Shown here: piece by piece, positions 33,620-46,165 of the stretch
Numbering within the stretch: position 1 is the stretch's first letter
How the letters are laid out: the number at the start of each line of letters is the position of its first letter
Source of the DNA: Gracilaria gracilis
Lineage: Eukaryota > Rhodophyta > Florideophyceae > Gracilariales > Gracilariaceae
NCBI GenBank assembly: GCA_030374805.1
Contig: JARGSG010000214.1
Coordinates: forward strand, 518,055-582,054
DNA length: 64,000 bases
Direction: 5' to 3'
Notes under the pieces: model-generated
The model's database searches: none
Told to the model about the DNA's origin: nothing
What the model saw: the letters and a program-made list of their open reading frames with translations, nothing else
Position numbers and translations under genes: made by a program

Positions 33620-36600
33620 ACCTTCGTATTTGGATGCAAAAAGGACTTGTTGTCGATGCCATAAAGCCGGTTCGCGATCGCTTGGATGCCTGCGTCATCC
33701 TCCCATCCATGCCGGACGTCATGAGATTGAACAAGCTTGGTTCCTTCCAGATGAACCAGTTGGGTCGCACTAACAGTACAATCGCCAAGTTCATGCGCAA
33801 CAAGAAGCAGGACAGTGGTGCCTCGTTTGAAGACAGCATGCTCAAATTGCTGCGCACCCTGCCCAAAGTCCTCAAATACCTTCTTAACGACAAGGCACAA
33901 GACGCTTGATCGTTCATGTTATCGTTCCAGTACTGGCTTGGTGGGTCTGTGGATAACATTCAAAACTTTTTGCTTATGATCACCGACAAGTATGTTTCGT
34001 CCTCCCCCGCGCCGACTGAGGAGGTTGCATTACCAGTTGTGTATCCTGATGTTGGTATCTGGCATCCAGTTGCACCTCGAATGTTCGAAGACCTTGACGA
34101 GTACAACGAATGGTATATCGACGAGCACTGCACACTATCCGGATTGACCACAGAATCTCCCACTGTCGGCCTTGTTCTAGCGCGTACGCACATGATTACC
34201 GGCGACGACTGTCAATACGTGTCATTGGTCTCCGAGCTTGAAGCCCGAAGTGCAAGGGTCATTCCGGTGTTCTCCAGCGGGTTGGACTACTCTCTGCCTA
34301 TCGAGAAGTTCTTCTTTCACAAGGGAACTAATAACGCAAACGTTGACGTGGTCATCTCCTTGACTGGCTTTGCCCTTGTCGGAGGCCCTGCCCGCCAGGA
34401 TCATCCCAAGGCTATTGCGATGCTCAAGAAACTCGACAGACCATATCTCTGCTCTCTACCGCTTGTCTTCCAAACAACAGAGGAGTGGAAGTAATCCGAC
34501 TTGGGACTTCATCCAGTGCAGGTTGCGCTCCAAGTCTCTCTTCCAGAGCTCGACAGAGCTATCGAGCCTGTTATCTTTGCCGGTCGTGATGGGCTCACTG
34601 GTCGGTCCATTCCGCTGTAGAATCGTATCACAACCATTGCCAACAGAGCACTGAAGTGGGCCGAGCTCCGACGAAAGGAGGTCGCCGAGAAGAAGGTCGC
34701 TGTCACGATCTTTTCTTTCCCGCCAGACAAGGGAAATATTGGAACTGCGGCATATCTCGATATGTTTGGTTCCACATTCAAAGTTATGGAAGGACTAAAG
34801 GAACAAGGATATCTTGTGGAGAATCTTCCGGAGTCAACAGAGGCTCTGATGGAAGAGATCCTCCATGACAAGGAAGCGAAGTACAGCTCACCAGAGCTCA
34901 ACGTCGCGTATCGTATGTCTGTGCCCGAGTACGAGACTGTATGTGACTATCACGAACAACTTCACGAAAACTGGGGTCCCGCTCCAGGTCATCTGAACAC
35001 GGACGGAAAGGACCTGCTCGTATATGGCCAACAGTTCGGCAACGTCTTTATTGGCGTGCAGCCCACTTTCGGCTATGAGGGCGATCCCATGAGACTCTTG
35101 TTTGCTAAGAGTGCCTCTCCTCACCATAGCTTTGCTGCCTTCAACGCCTAAGATCTGGAAGACTGATGCCGTTCTTCATTTTGGTACTCATGGCTCATTA
35201 GAGTTCATGCCTGGTAAGCAGGTTGGTATGTCTGACTTTTGCTATCCAGACCGACTCATAAGTTCAATACCCAACGTCTACTACTACGCAGCCAACAATC
35301 CTTCCGAATCTACTATTGCCAGGCGTCGATCATACGCTGGGACGATTTCCTACTTGATTCCGCCGGCAGAGAACGCTGGTTTGTACAAGGGCCTGAAGGA
35401 ATTGTCGGAGCTCGTTGCATCCTACCAAGGTCAAAAAGAGACCGGGCAGGCTGGAGGTATCGTTACCTCTATCGTGGAGCTTGCACGTCAGGTGAACCTA
35501 GACAAAGACGTTGCTCTGGCGGAAGAGGATGCAAAGTCTATGACTGAGCCTGAAAGGCATTTCCTTGTCGGTAAGATCTAAAAGAAATTGATCGAAGTGG
35601 AATCATGGTTACTTCCGTCCGGATTACATACCATTGGCGAGCCTCCCACTGCTCAGGAAGCTATTGGCACATTTGTTAGCATTTCAAGCCTGAACAGGCT
35701 CAATGACAAGGGTGAGACGGAAACCAAGGCTTTGCCCAGAATAATTGCGGAGTCGATCAATCGCGATATTGATGAGATTTACAAAAATTCTGACAAGTGT
35801 GTCCTTGAGGAAGTTGACCTGCTCCAGAAAATCACTGATGCAAGCCGAGCTGCGGTCCGTGCGTTGGTCAAGAACTCTGTGAACGGTGACGGACGCATTG
35901 AAAGAGTGGCAGCCATTGATCTTGGCGCATTCATCGGAAAGATGATGGGCTTCAAGTCACCAATGGGTGAAGCTTTGAAAAAGAAAGGGTTCCCGAACGT
36001 TCCGGACGAAGCACTTGTACCCATGGTTCAGTACCTCGAGTTCTGTCTTGAGCAGGTAATCAAGGACAACGAAATGGGAGCTCTTGTTAGTGCGCTTGAA
36101 GGTCGCTTTGTTCCGCCAGGCCCTGGGGGAGATCCTGTCCGTAACCCTGACGTGCTGCCAACCAGAAAGAACATTCATGCGTTAGATCCGCAAAGTTAGC
36201 CGACCGTGGCGGCCCTTGACTCTGGCAAGAATGTTGTCGAAAGACTCCTTCAACAGCAGGTGAGTTCTGAGGGTGCCTTCCCAGAGACTATCAGTGTGAT
36301 GATGTGGGGTTCGAACTGCCTTAAGACCTCCGGTGAAAGCATTGCCGAGATTTACTGGCTCATTGGCGCGCGCCCGCTCCCCGACCTTCTTGGTCGCGTG
36401 AACAAGGTCGAACTAATTCCCCTGGAGGAGCTGGGTCGCCCAAGGGTTGATGTGGTCGTGAACTGCTCCGGAGTGTTCAGGGACTGGTTCATAAATCAAA
36501 TGGCATTAATGGATAAGGCCGTGAAACTGACAGCTGAAGCTGATGAGGACCCGGAGATGAACTTTGTCCGCAAACACGCTCTTGAGCAAGCAGCTCAGCT

Positions 36601-37348
36601 AGACATTCCTGTGCGGGAGGCTGCCACTCGTGTGTTCTCTAATGCCTCTGGAAGTTATTCAGCTAACGTGTCGCTGGCTATTGAGAATGGTGGGTGGGAA
36701 GATGAGAACTAGTTGCAGGACATTGACTTGTCTCGCAAGCGCTTCGCGTTCAACGCGGACCGACCCGGGGAGATGAAGGTTAGCCAGGCCATCTTCGAGA
36801 AGACGCTGTCAACTGTAGACGTGACTTTCCAGAACTTGGATAGCGGGGAAATCTCTCTCGCTGACGTTTCTCACTACCTGGACTCGGACCCAACTAAGGT
36901 TGTGCAACGACTGCGCAAGGATGGAAAGAAAACGAAGGCGTTCATCGCTGACACTACTACTGCAAACGCGCAAGTACGCTCACTGTCCGCTACGATGCGT
37001 CTTGATACTAGAACCAAACTGGTGAACCCGAAATGGATTGAAGGAAATCTGAAGTCCGGATACGAGGGTGCTAGAGAGATTGCCAAGCGACTGAGAAACA
37101 CTTACGGGTTTGCAGCCACTTCCGGTGAAGTTGATAACTTTGTGTTCCAGGACGCCAACGATACGTTCATCAAGGACGAGGAAATGCAAAAGCGTTTGTT
37201 GGACTTGAACCTCAACAGCTTCAGAGATATGGTGACTACATTCCTCGAGGCGGCTGGGCGTGGGTACTGGGAGGCCTCGGATGAAGATCTTGACAAGCTT
37301 CGTGAACTATACAGCGAAGTTGAAGATCGCATCGAAGGAGTGGAATAG
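33613..37348 (+). pseudogene. chlH: Magnesium chelatase subunit H, truncated and interrupted
   Basis: ChlH binds protoporphyrin IX and inserts Mg in the first step of chlorophyll synthesis in the plastid. Clear matches run from [20 protein letters not shown] through [84 protein letters not shown] and [18 protein letters not shown] to the family's C-terminus. The first ~150-200 residues, with any transit peptide, are absent. In-frame stops: TGA 33907, TAA 34492, TAG 34618, TAA 35579, TAG 36197, TAG 36710. At 35150 about 8 bp are lost before KIWKTDAV, shifting frame. Several stops lie where relatives have Gln or Arg, as C-to-T changes would give. A functional copy, if the organism is photosynthetic, must be elsewhere. 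Confidence 0.95.
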
Positions 37349-38068
37349 GTGGAATACGGGGGCACTCATGAAGTAGTGCTTTTTGTACGCGTAGATAGGC
37401 TGTTAGTCATTCTGGGCGGGAGCAGTGTTCTTACCGCATCTTAAGGTGTAATCGAATGGTTAAAAAGTTGTAAACAACAGTCGTTTCCGGTTGGATGTGG
37501 CTAATACGGTGTGAGAGATATCGAGTGTGTTATCGTGTGTTTCAAATTCAAACGAGCGAGCTGATCTAACTTGGGGCAGCAACTGAACCGTTTGGCGCGA
37601 CGCAGAGCGCAGCAGCGCGAATGTGGATTTGCGAGAGATTTGCTGGCGCTGGCAGCACGAGAGCACAAAACATGCACGTGTGAAGCTGGGAATGACTTGA
37701 GGGAGCGCTTGTTCGACATCTGTGCCAAGCATAACACCAGTGGCGCCGCGATACAAGGGTATCCATAAGGGTTGTCTACGTGGGGCGGCGGCTGCGCGTG
37801 ACGAGCCCCGACGGACGATACGGCATTTTTTTGGAAAAAAAGATCATGCAAATGAGGATACATTCCGGAAAACAGGCACAACGTGCCTTGCTGTGTCTCC
37901 ACTCCACGTCGAGACGCTTGTTTTTTTGTTTGAAAACGTTAGGTGCGCCGCCTGGTCGCTCTGCCCCTTTGCTGACTCTAACCTTCAAAGCTATCAACGG
38001 TACTTCGGTCACGTACGCCTCTTCCTTGCCCTCCGTGCCTTGTTTCAGCCCCGGTTGCTGTCTCGCAC
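37349..38068. other. Spacer between chlH and ATE1 relics
   Basis: About 700 bp with only overlapping short ORFs on both strands and no motif. It probably held the chlH 3' region and the ATE1 promoter. Confidence 0.5.
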
Positions 38069-39935
38069 TTGTCTTACAAGCTGATCAACATGATTCAGTC
38101 CGCTCAGGTTCCCCGTTCTCGCGTAATTCACTTGGGCTCTGATTCGTCGCGATGCGGCTACTGTCGGAGGAGTGATGGCAGCCATAGTTACGCCGTCCGG
38201 GCTCTCCAACTGCATGTCAAGGACTACCAGGAGCTTTTGGATGCTGGATGGCGTCGAAGCGGTGATTATCTTCATCGTTCCCATCTGAGCAACACGTGCT
38301 GCCTGACGTACGTCATCCGACTTGACGCCACCAATTTCAAACCGTCTAGTACCCATAAGCGCGTGCTCAAACGCCTACGTCACGCGTCGTCGTCGTGTGT
38401 CATCAACCAGCCTCATGTTCAAAGAGAGAAGGGGAACGAGCGACGGAAGTAACGCATGCACCCTTTGTCCGCCGCCTCGGATCAAAAGTTGGACACTATT
38501 CGAGTTGTTATCGTTTATGCTGCCCAACAACTTGCCCGGGCTAATGATCGGATCCCTGCGTTGCCAATTGAGCACGTGCAAGAAGCTACATCTAAGTTTA
38601 GACTATTCCCGCCGCGCCAGCCAATGAAGAAGGCAAGCAGTGGTCCTAAACGGAAGGAGCGGCTTCGAGGAAGACCAGCCCATGTCGACCGAAACGATAT
38701 AACTCGGCGGCAGGGGAATAATTTGCCGAACATGGTGAGCAATATGGCTTTGGTTTTAGCAGCCGTAGAGAGAAGATGTGGCACGCAGCCGTCGTCGGCC
38801 AGTGAGCGATCAAATCCAGAGAGACGGAAAGATCATGACCCCCTAAAGCGACAGATGCGCATTGCGAATGCTCTTCAGCGCATATTAAGCCAAAACCAAT
38901 CTGTATGTAAGGTTTCAACTGTTAGTGTGACGAACAGAAGATTTCTCAACTCTTTAGTGGAATCCAACATATGATCCTTCCCTTGGGGAAGGCGAAAAGG
39001 CAGACAGAGGGAACGACTGTTCTCACTCGAGTGACACATTGTTTCACGTCAGGAAGGTTCAGCCACTACCCAGCGTATCTGGACACAAATGGAGAGCGAA
39101 TAGTTCATCTATGTTAAAAACCATCGACGTAAGTGACGTCAGCGAGTTGGATGTGATGAGTGATGTTGATCACGGCCAAAGATCATGTCCGTCTCGTGCC
39201 AGTACAGGCTCCCCTCTTCCCGAATCCAAACAGTCAGAGGTACGAAGTCGAGGGCAAGTATCAAATTCGAGCAATTTCAAAATGCAAATGGTGCCGTCCG
39301 AATTCCGTGAAGAGTCGTATGAGCTCTTTCGGAGATACCGAATGTCAATACATCATGAACGAGCATCGCAATGCACCAAGGACATTTACACCAGGTTCCT
39401 TGTGGACAGCCCGTTGACGAGGTATCAATCTGCTTCGAACCCAGAGGAAAAGCATGGCTCAAACCATCTTCTTTACCGAATCGCTGGTAGGCTTTTCGTA
39501 GTTGGCGTTGTGGACGTACTATCACCGTGCCTTAGCTCTGTTTATCTTTTTTACGATACTGACTTTGCCAAGTTGTCACCTGGAACACTTTCCGCTCTTA
39601 AGGAGATTGATTGGATCAAGAGCGTATCTCATATATACCCATCTCTACGGTATTATTACATGGGTTACCACATTCACTCTTCCCCGAAAATGAGGTACAA
39701 AGTATCCTTTTACCCATCAGAACTTCTGTGCGAAGTTTCGAAGAATTGAGTGCCAGTTTCAGAAGCACGGGTGATCATGGACAGCGTCGGAGAGCGCGTA
39801 CTGAGACTTGCTCCACCAGAAGTTATTCTGGCGCCGGGGGCTTCGTATTTCCAGTTTGACGACGAAGAACCGCGACGATTGGCCGATGGAGCGAACCCTG
39901 CATGTTGGAAATGCGGATGACGAAGTGATGAGAAT
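38069..39935 (+). pseudogene. ATE1: Arginyl-tRNA--protein transferase
   Basis: ATE1 moves arginine from tRNA to N-terminal Asp/Glu in the N-degron pathway, in cytosol and nucleus. The N-terminal zinc/catalytic part is clear: CGYCRRSDGSHSYAVRALQL, WRRSGDYLHR, NTCCLTYVIRLDATNFKPS (C-x-x-C plus CC). The C-terminal acyltransferase fold follows: FREESYELFRRYRMSIHHE, VVGVVDVLSPCLSSVYLFYD, LRYYYMGYHIHSSPKMRYKV. Likely start at 38069 or the Met at 38090. Damage: TAA at 38450, a frameshift near 38950 (in the poorly conserved middle), and TGA at 39747 exactly where the family has the Trp of its V-W-V-P-like motif. The frame then continues to about 39918. A homologous tail may extend to 40.1 kb. Confidence 0.9.
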
Positions 39936-40591
39936 GTTACCTTTCAAGGGTCTTAGGAAGACACTTGGAAAGAGGTAAACCGCTACCTTACTGCGACGAA
40001 TACCGTCCTTTCCAAAGCACAGGTGCGCCGTCCACCACCCGTGCTCAAAATGGAAGCCTCTCGTGAAGCATTCAATGCTTGTGGTGTTTCTCTTCGTGCT
40101 TCTTCACGTAGCATACGACGAACGAGAAGAGCATGCTGAAGAAATTATGGCATTCTTCCTGGACGAAACCGATGTGGCGTCTATGCTCACAGGCGGTCTG
40201 ATTAAGGGGACCAAAAAATTGGAGATTGAAAGCTTGGTATGAACGTTCCATGCCTTACAGTCTCGCACTCCCTATATGTCCGAACCATAAATCGACAAGG
40301 CACGAGACTTTTCGGACTCAACGTCAACAAACTGGCTCTAACTCCGCATCAGATCGCACAAACGGCTCCAAACCAGCGTCGTTGAAAAGCTGAAAGCTCC
40401 TTTACTCCTCTTCCTGAAGGAGAACCAGAGATTAAGATTATAGGTGACGCAACACCAACAACAAGAAACCCCTTTGTAGGGCTCAAAAACAAACTTTACT
40501 CAAATTGAACAATAAATATGCGCCTTTTGGCGCACATGAACGTTGCAAGTACTCAACACTTCCAATGTATCGCAGAAACACTTTGGTGTCG
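39936..40591. other. No recognisable gene
   Basis: Continues from the ATE1 relic. One frame stays readable to about 40137 (DTWKEVNRYLTATNTVLSKA) with stops, and may be the ATE1 tail or another remnant. The short ORFs at 40483-40885 are shadows of the transposase tail. Confidence 0.35.
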
Positions 40592-42232
40592 TTACAGGCC
40601 GAACAAGCCAACACAACGCGCCCTCGAACGACGGAGTTCCCTCCGCGCTTTGCGCGTTTGCGCAAGTCGACTGCGCTTGATTGCGCGCGCTGGCGCCAAC
40701 TCCACCAGGCGCCGAATGTCGGCCTTGGGCTCTCTATATTCCATAGCAAGCACACGAGCGTTTGCGTCCCTTTGCTTCTGCAGCCGAGCTGCTGCTCGCT
40801 GACGCAGCGCTTCGACCACCGCATCCGAAGTAAGGTGGGCTCCAGCAGTTGTGTCCACCCTAATATGTCCCTCTTCTTCCACTAATACATCGCGCAGTAA
40901 GGTACGTTGATGTCTTTCAAATTCTTAAAGCAATTCTTTCACCGTGACGCGACTGACACGCTCTCCACTCTCGCCAATCATGTACGGAACCAAAGGGGCT
41001 ATATTGGGAGTCAGTAGCTCCATATCCCATATTCCAGTCTTATGAAATCCAGATCGAATGTTTGGGGCGGTGTGTGAGCTGAAGTATGCATTTGAAATGC
41101 ACTGTCCTACATCGAAAGCGTTCAACTTTTGCTTCTGTCGCGCGGCTCTGTGGAGCTCGCTTTGTAAATGCGATTTGTAAGACGTGAAAACTGTCTTATC
41201 TAGTGGCTGCGTGACATGAGAAGAGTGGGCTGGCAAAGCGATTACAATCACATTGTTGTCTGCAAACAACTTCAGGGTTCTATACTGGACATGCAATCCA
41301 TACCCATCAAGCACAAGTAACAAACGCTGCCCGTTACGGCGGAGGTGTGCTGTCTCCTCGAGGAACCCAGTTGCCCACTGGAAGACAATGTCGCTGTCTG
41401 CGCCCGGCGGGTTGCGATGGAACAGGTAACAAGGAGGCAGAACGGAGTGCAAAGATTGAATCTGGCCACGGACCCGGCGATAATGCGCAAGTGTGCCAGG
41501 AAAGACAATTGCCGGTTTATACGCCACTCCGCTAGCCGATACAATAGACATGACAGTAACACGGTCCAGGTTACCTTTTGTGCAGAGTGCTTTTTGCAAC
41601 AGTTTGGTTCCCGGAGCTCCAATTCCTTTTCGAAGAGAACGTCCCTTCATTTTGTCGAACGACGACCCAGATTGGTCTGTGTTGAATATTAGCTCCGGAT
41701 CTTTGATGTGGTACCGGTTTAAGGCTGCTTGAACACGTGCAATATGTTCCGTCAAGTTCTCGGGGGTGACGGCTTTTACCCTTTTGTCCTCCATAAGTTC
41801 AACATGTTGCGCTTTCAAGTCGTTGCGGCGGAGAAAGCCTTTCACCCAATTCAATGACGGGCGATTGTTTGGGAAGAGCTTGCGATTGTTTTGGACTTGT
41901 GGCGGCAATAAGGACACGAACTCATGGACAAGATCTCTAATTCCATTCCTCGTTAGCGGAGTATTGTTATCAGCGTAGTATAAAACGCTCTTCGCGATCA
42001 CGTCTTCTTCCTCCGATGTTAAAATGGTTGGCCTTCCCTTCTTGCGAGGCGGCACATGAATGTCTTCCGGTGTTACTGGTTGAGATTCAGGTAGTGCTTG
42101 AGACCAAGATGCGTACGCTCTGCGGAGAACTCCTACACCTACGTCGTGCTTCTGAGACAACGCATTCCACGACGAGCAGCTTTGTAGTCGATCAAAGATT
42201 GCCGTCTGGAGAATGGCGTAGTTGGACTCCAT
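40592..42232 (-). pseudogene. Pogo/jerky-like DDE_1 transposase with one in-frame stop
   Basis: A 435-residue open frame with HTH regions (GVGVLRRAYASW; basic VPPRKKGRP about residues 60-68; a CENP-B-like second HTH ending LNWVKGFLRRNDLKAQHVEL) and a catalytic core with all three acids: IFNTDQSG (Asp 186), LLVLDGYGLH (Asp 309), SSHVTQPLDKTVF (Asp 345). It ends at TAA 40927-40925, but the same frame stays open to 40592, adding about 110 basic, helical residues (QKQRDANARVLAMEYREP). If the TAA was CAA, the product was about 547 residues. This is the best preserved transposase in the window; whether the 435-residue form works is unknown. No convincing TIR pair was found around it. Confidence 0.8.
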
Positions 42233-42477
42233 CGGGGTTCGGTTGATTTGTTTTGGTCATGGTGGCTGTGTACGCAGAGATTGTGGGGTCATGTGGATAT
42301 CGCTGGAAAGCAGAAAGCGCGCGCTTTTCAAATTGTTGTTTACATGAGGTATTGCTACACTAGTTGGGGAAGAGAGGGAGATACAATGCTTGAAGTCGCT
42401 CTGATTGTCGAGGTTGACGGTGAAATCCTGGAAAAAAGGACAAGGACAGCATTGTCGATTTTGGGGTTTTTGTCGAT

Positions 42478-45278
42478 TTATGGTTCGGACGGATACAGGT
42501 TAACGTACTGCTGCAGCCCCTTTAATGTCTCGACAACGCTTTCTACTTCTATCCTAGACCGAAATCTCTCTCTTTCGAGATAATATCGGCGTCCAGTGAT
42601 TTCAATAATTCCAATGTTTCTCTCGATGACCTGGGCAAGTTCTGTTGATGTCGTTGTTTGTCTTCTTCCTCCGGAGTAGGACAGTGACCATTGTGGTTCT
42701 TCAATAATTCCATACTCCCAAAGAACGTCGACGAGCACAATCTGGATATGCTTTCTACCGTCACGTTGGTCAACGAATGCCAGTACCTCAAGTATTTTGG
42801 TCACGTTCCCGTAGTACAGATCACGAGAGTTCCTGTGTAGTTGATCATCGTACGTACCGAATTTTTCAGAGCCTAAGGTGCTGTTCTCTTCGTTCATGAA
42901 GTGAGCCGCTATAATGTACTTTTGTCTGCAACCTTCCTGCTTTGCTGATCTTCTTCCGTACGAACTTGCTGTCTCAATGGATACTGAACGATCTTTCTTG
43001 GCGACCTTCGCACCATCGAACTTTCTCACTCTTTCAATCCTGAATTCAGTTTGTGCTGTAAATATCGTTGTCCACAATTTCCGAGTAGGCCGCTTTTGCT
43101 CGTCTGAAAGCCATTATGGGTGACAAGTTCGGTAGTTGCCAACGCAGAATGCATGTATTCCGTAGTCAGGTTGTTCAGAACTCCTGCCGGTCTTTGCATC
43201 TTCCTCAAGATTTTCAGTTGTTGGTATATTATCGTCCTTCTCCGGTATGATTCCATTGTTTGTGATTTTTAAAGCAAGCAATCGAAAACTTTTGTGAAAG
43301 AGATGATCGCAGAGGTGTCTGCTGTTCTGTATGCGCTTTCCAATCTCTCCTAAATATCGTTCAACGAAAAATTGCGAAGAGAATGGCAGTGGCCCACACT
43401 CACGAAGAATGTCAGGAATATGGAGAATGGCATGTGTCGTTGGAGTGAAGCAGTATACATCGGATACATTTCGATGGAACAAAACAACCAATCTCGCAAA
43501 CAACTATTCTATCGTTTTCTTCACGAGTCTCACGTAGTCAACTGAGCAGTCATACCCAAATACGAGAGTTACTAACTGCGATGTCAGATTCCACACTCTC
43601 AGAACTCCTTTTTTAATTTTAAACCGATGCAAGAAAGGGGTAAGGTAGAGCTCCGCATATTTCTTCAAGGCCTCGGCCTTATAGCTGGAGAGATGTTCTA
43701 AAGCAAGCGGCGGCCTCCCTCAACAGCTTGGTACTCCCCACGCGGACATTGACATCGCTTCATTGATATTTCGAATAGTTTCTCTTGATACGCAGTATGG
43801 TGGGGGCATCGGTAAAGTTTCGTGCTTGGGATGCGTACCAGTTATGAGACGGAGAAATTGTTTCACCCACCCAAGGAGAATCAGATGCATGACATCGTAC
43901 GGAAAAGACATGACGTAGTCTATATTCAACCTGGAAATTTATGGTCTCTTCTTTATCCCGGTTTGTTTCGTAATCTTCTTGCGGGTAGTTGGGTCTAAGT
44001 TTTCATCACGGAGTCTCAACCATGTCTCACGTAAAATTGAGTGACTTCTCTTTTCAGGTTGTTCCAGCTCTATCAAATCATGTACCGTTGCCGAAGTTTC
44101 TCACTGTAGTGCCTCACGAAAGGTTCTCCTGCTGGTATCGGGAATCGCCTGTGACGTTCTCAACTCTTTCACAAATGCTTTTTCTTTGCAGCAGAACCGA
44201 CAGAACACGGAAGCGTTGTGACCGACATATCCAGACACTTTCGACGCAGCTGGCCAGTCTGCCGTGAAGTACATCATGAACACTCTCAAAATTCTTACTT
44301 TCCCGTCATAGCAAGGAATTAGTACCCCTTTCTCCAACGCTTCCATATCCTTCAGAATGGGTTCCAAAAATGTCTCAAAGTAAGTCGCGTCATGGGATCC
44401 CGGTATAACGGTATGGACAATACAGTTGGAGGCTTTACTTCTCTGTGAAGGTACAAAGTTCAAAACCGTTGATATTACTGGCCATGTGGACAGGTTTTTT
44501 CCATTTCTATCTCGCCCACATTCAAATCCATCCGTTGAAAGGGAGAGAAACACATAAACTTCCTTCTCATCATTCCATGCTCTCATTCGATCAGCGTGTT
44601 TGCGGAAGAACATCTCTTCATGATAGTAATCATGCGGAGTGGTAGCCAATTGTCCTCTGTTTACATATTTATGTGCCTGTCTACATCCATTCATGATTTG
44701 TTCGAAGGATTTGCTGGCGTTGCAGAGCCCCATGATGGCTGAAGAAACATTTAAGCACCAGAAATTTCTCTTGTCATTTAGCGCGCCGTCACAAATGGGG
44801 CAAGCTTCTGCATCTTTCAAAACTCCGGCACGTGCTACATGTCCCTCATTGCACATTGGAACGCTCGACTTGCTCAGGAGAGAAGTTTTCGTAGCATATA
44901 AGATTAATGAACGATACGAAAACGCTGAATATATAGGTCGTGTCCGCAGCAGTCTCTGCATTGAGTTCTGAGAGATGCCTGAGAGCTCCGCAGTGAAGAG
45001 ATATTCTACTATGCGTTCGAACTCATACTGTGTATTCGTTTTATCACCAGAATGTGGCACGAAGGAACTGGATATCCCGCAAAAACTGGAATCTGCCTGC
45101 ATTGAACTGCTTCGTAAATCGCTCCATGAAGACTGTAGATGAGAGATGCATGAGAGGTTTCCGTACTCCACCATTTGTGCATCGTGATGGGCATCACTCT
45201 CTTGTTGCGAAATGCGTTGTCTACTGGAGTTTTCACCAGCAATCTTATCCCGTGCAGCTGTATGCGATATCTCGCCAA
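42478..45278 (-). pseudogene. CACTA (CMC/EnSpm) Tnp2-type transposase, fragmented
   Basis: Several minus-strand segments follow the order of a CACTA transposase. 45174-44101 has a zinc-ribbon-like CPICDGALN, then the Tnp2 core LSLSTDGFECGRDRNGKNLS, WPVISTVLNFVPSQRSKASN, CYDGKVRILRVFMMYFTADW, SGYVGHNASVFCRFC. 43929-43720 has YDVMHLILLGWVKQF. 43503-43114 resembles the DUF4218 region (THAILHIPDILRECGPLPF). 43077-42478 has the C-terminal SRDLYYGNVTKILEVLAFVD part. They are separated by stops and frameshifts. The expected CACTA termini were not located with confidence. Confidence 0.8.
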
Positions 45279-45605
45279 GGGTTACTGTTGGGGACTCGTT
45301 AGCGGAGGGCAGACAATTATCATGGCTCTTGTCTGGAAATTGCGTGCGTTGAGAGTTTTGTCATCTGAATCTTCTCTTGTATGGCCGGTTATGGAATGTA
45401 TTATGGGTAAATACGGGACTCAAATCACCATTTTTTGACTCAGTCTCCAACCAATCTGCATCTTCTCTGGTAGATCTTCCGCTTGTTTCCCACCTAAAAC
45501 TCTTCCTTCTGGTCCTATTCATGCGGTCGAAATCAACAAACAGATTTCAATTCCGTTGTATGAGCTTGGTTCGATGGTGAATGAATTCGACTGCGCAGCA
45601 AATCT

Positions 45606-45672
45606 GCCGAGATGAGATCTGTTCACAGCCTGTATTGAGTCAATACACGCTGTGAAAAGATCTCATCTCGGC
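45606..45672. repeat. 67-bp near-perfect palindrome
   Basis: Arms of 33 nt (GCCGAGATGAGATCT at the outer ends) mirror each other around a single central G at 45639, with two mismatched pairs. It lies 330 bp beyond the 5' end of the CACTA transposase and could be an element terminus, a cruciform, or a bidirectional terminator. Nothing nearby decides. Confidence 0.8.
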
Positions 45673-45678
45673 ACAATA

Positions 45679-46165
45679 CTATTGACTCCGCAGGTTCCGC
45701 ACGACTTCGCTCGCTTCAAAAGTATCGATAAGATGAGTCGTCAGTATTACAACCATTGGTGGAAATATTTTTCGCTTCGAGTCTAAGTTTCTGACAAAAT
45801 GACGCTTCGGAGAAGTAAGAGACACCAGAAATGGCGCCATCGCTTGGACCGTCTTTCCTTTCATCCTGCCTCTCAACCACCGCTGCCGCTCACAATCGTA
45901 CTTAAGAATTGACCAGACTCTCCGACTCGTTTTGCAGATGTCGTCGACCGAGCCAGTCTCAACCACGTCCTCTTTGCATATCACGTCCGCGCGCGAGAAA
46001 CAATCCAGGATTTCTTCCTAACCTTCGTCCTACTCCCACCATTCTCCCTCTCTGCGTTTGGTCGTAATCTCTTCTCACAGGTAGGCACGATATTATCTGC
46101 AATCAAAACGGACTCGTGCCAAACGTCTTGTACTGACTTCCACTTCATTTCCACACATTCTACAG
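45679..46165. other. No recognisable gene
   Basis: A 101-residue minus ORF (45984-45679; start MICKEDVVETGSVDDICKTS) has no motif; it lies directly beside the palindrome. Confidence 0.3.

Noticed and set aside
33613-39935. Reassigned stop codons (alternative genetic code) to explain the many in-frame stops
   Set aside because: All three stop codons occur, replacing different residues (Gln, Arg, Trp, probably Tyr and Leu), and frameshifts are also present; decay is the simpler reading.
40440-42365. Possible TIRs for the pogo-like element (TGACGCAACACC against TGTAGCAATACC)
   Set aside because: Only about 9 of 12 positions match and no TA duplication is convincing.
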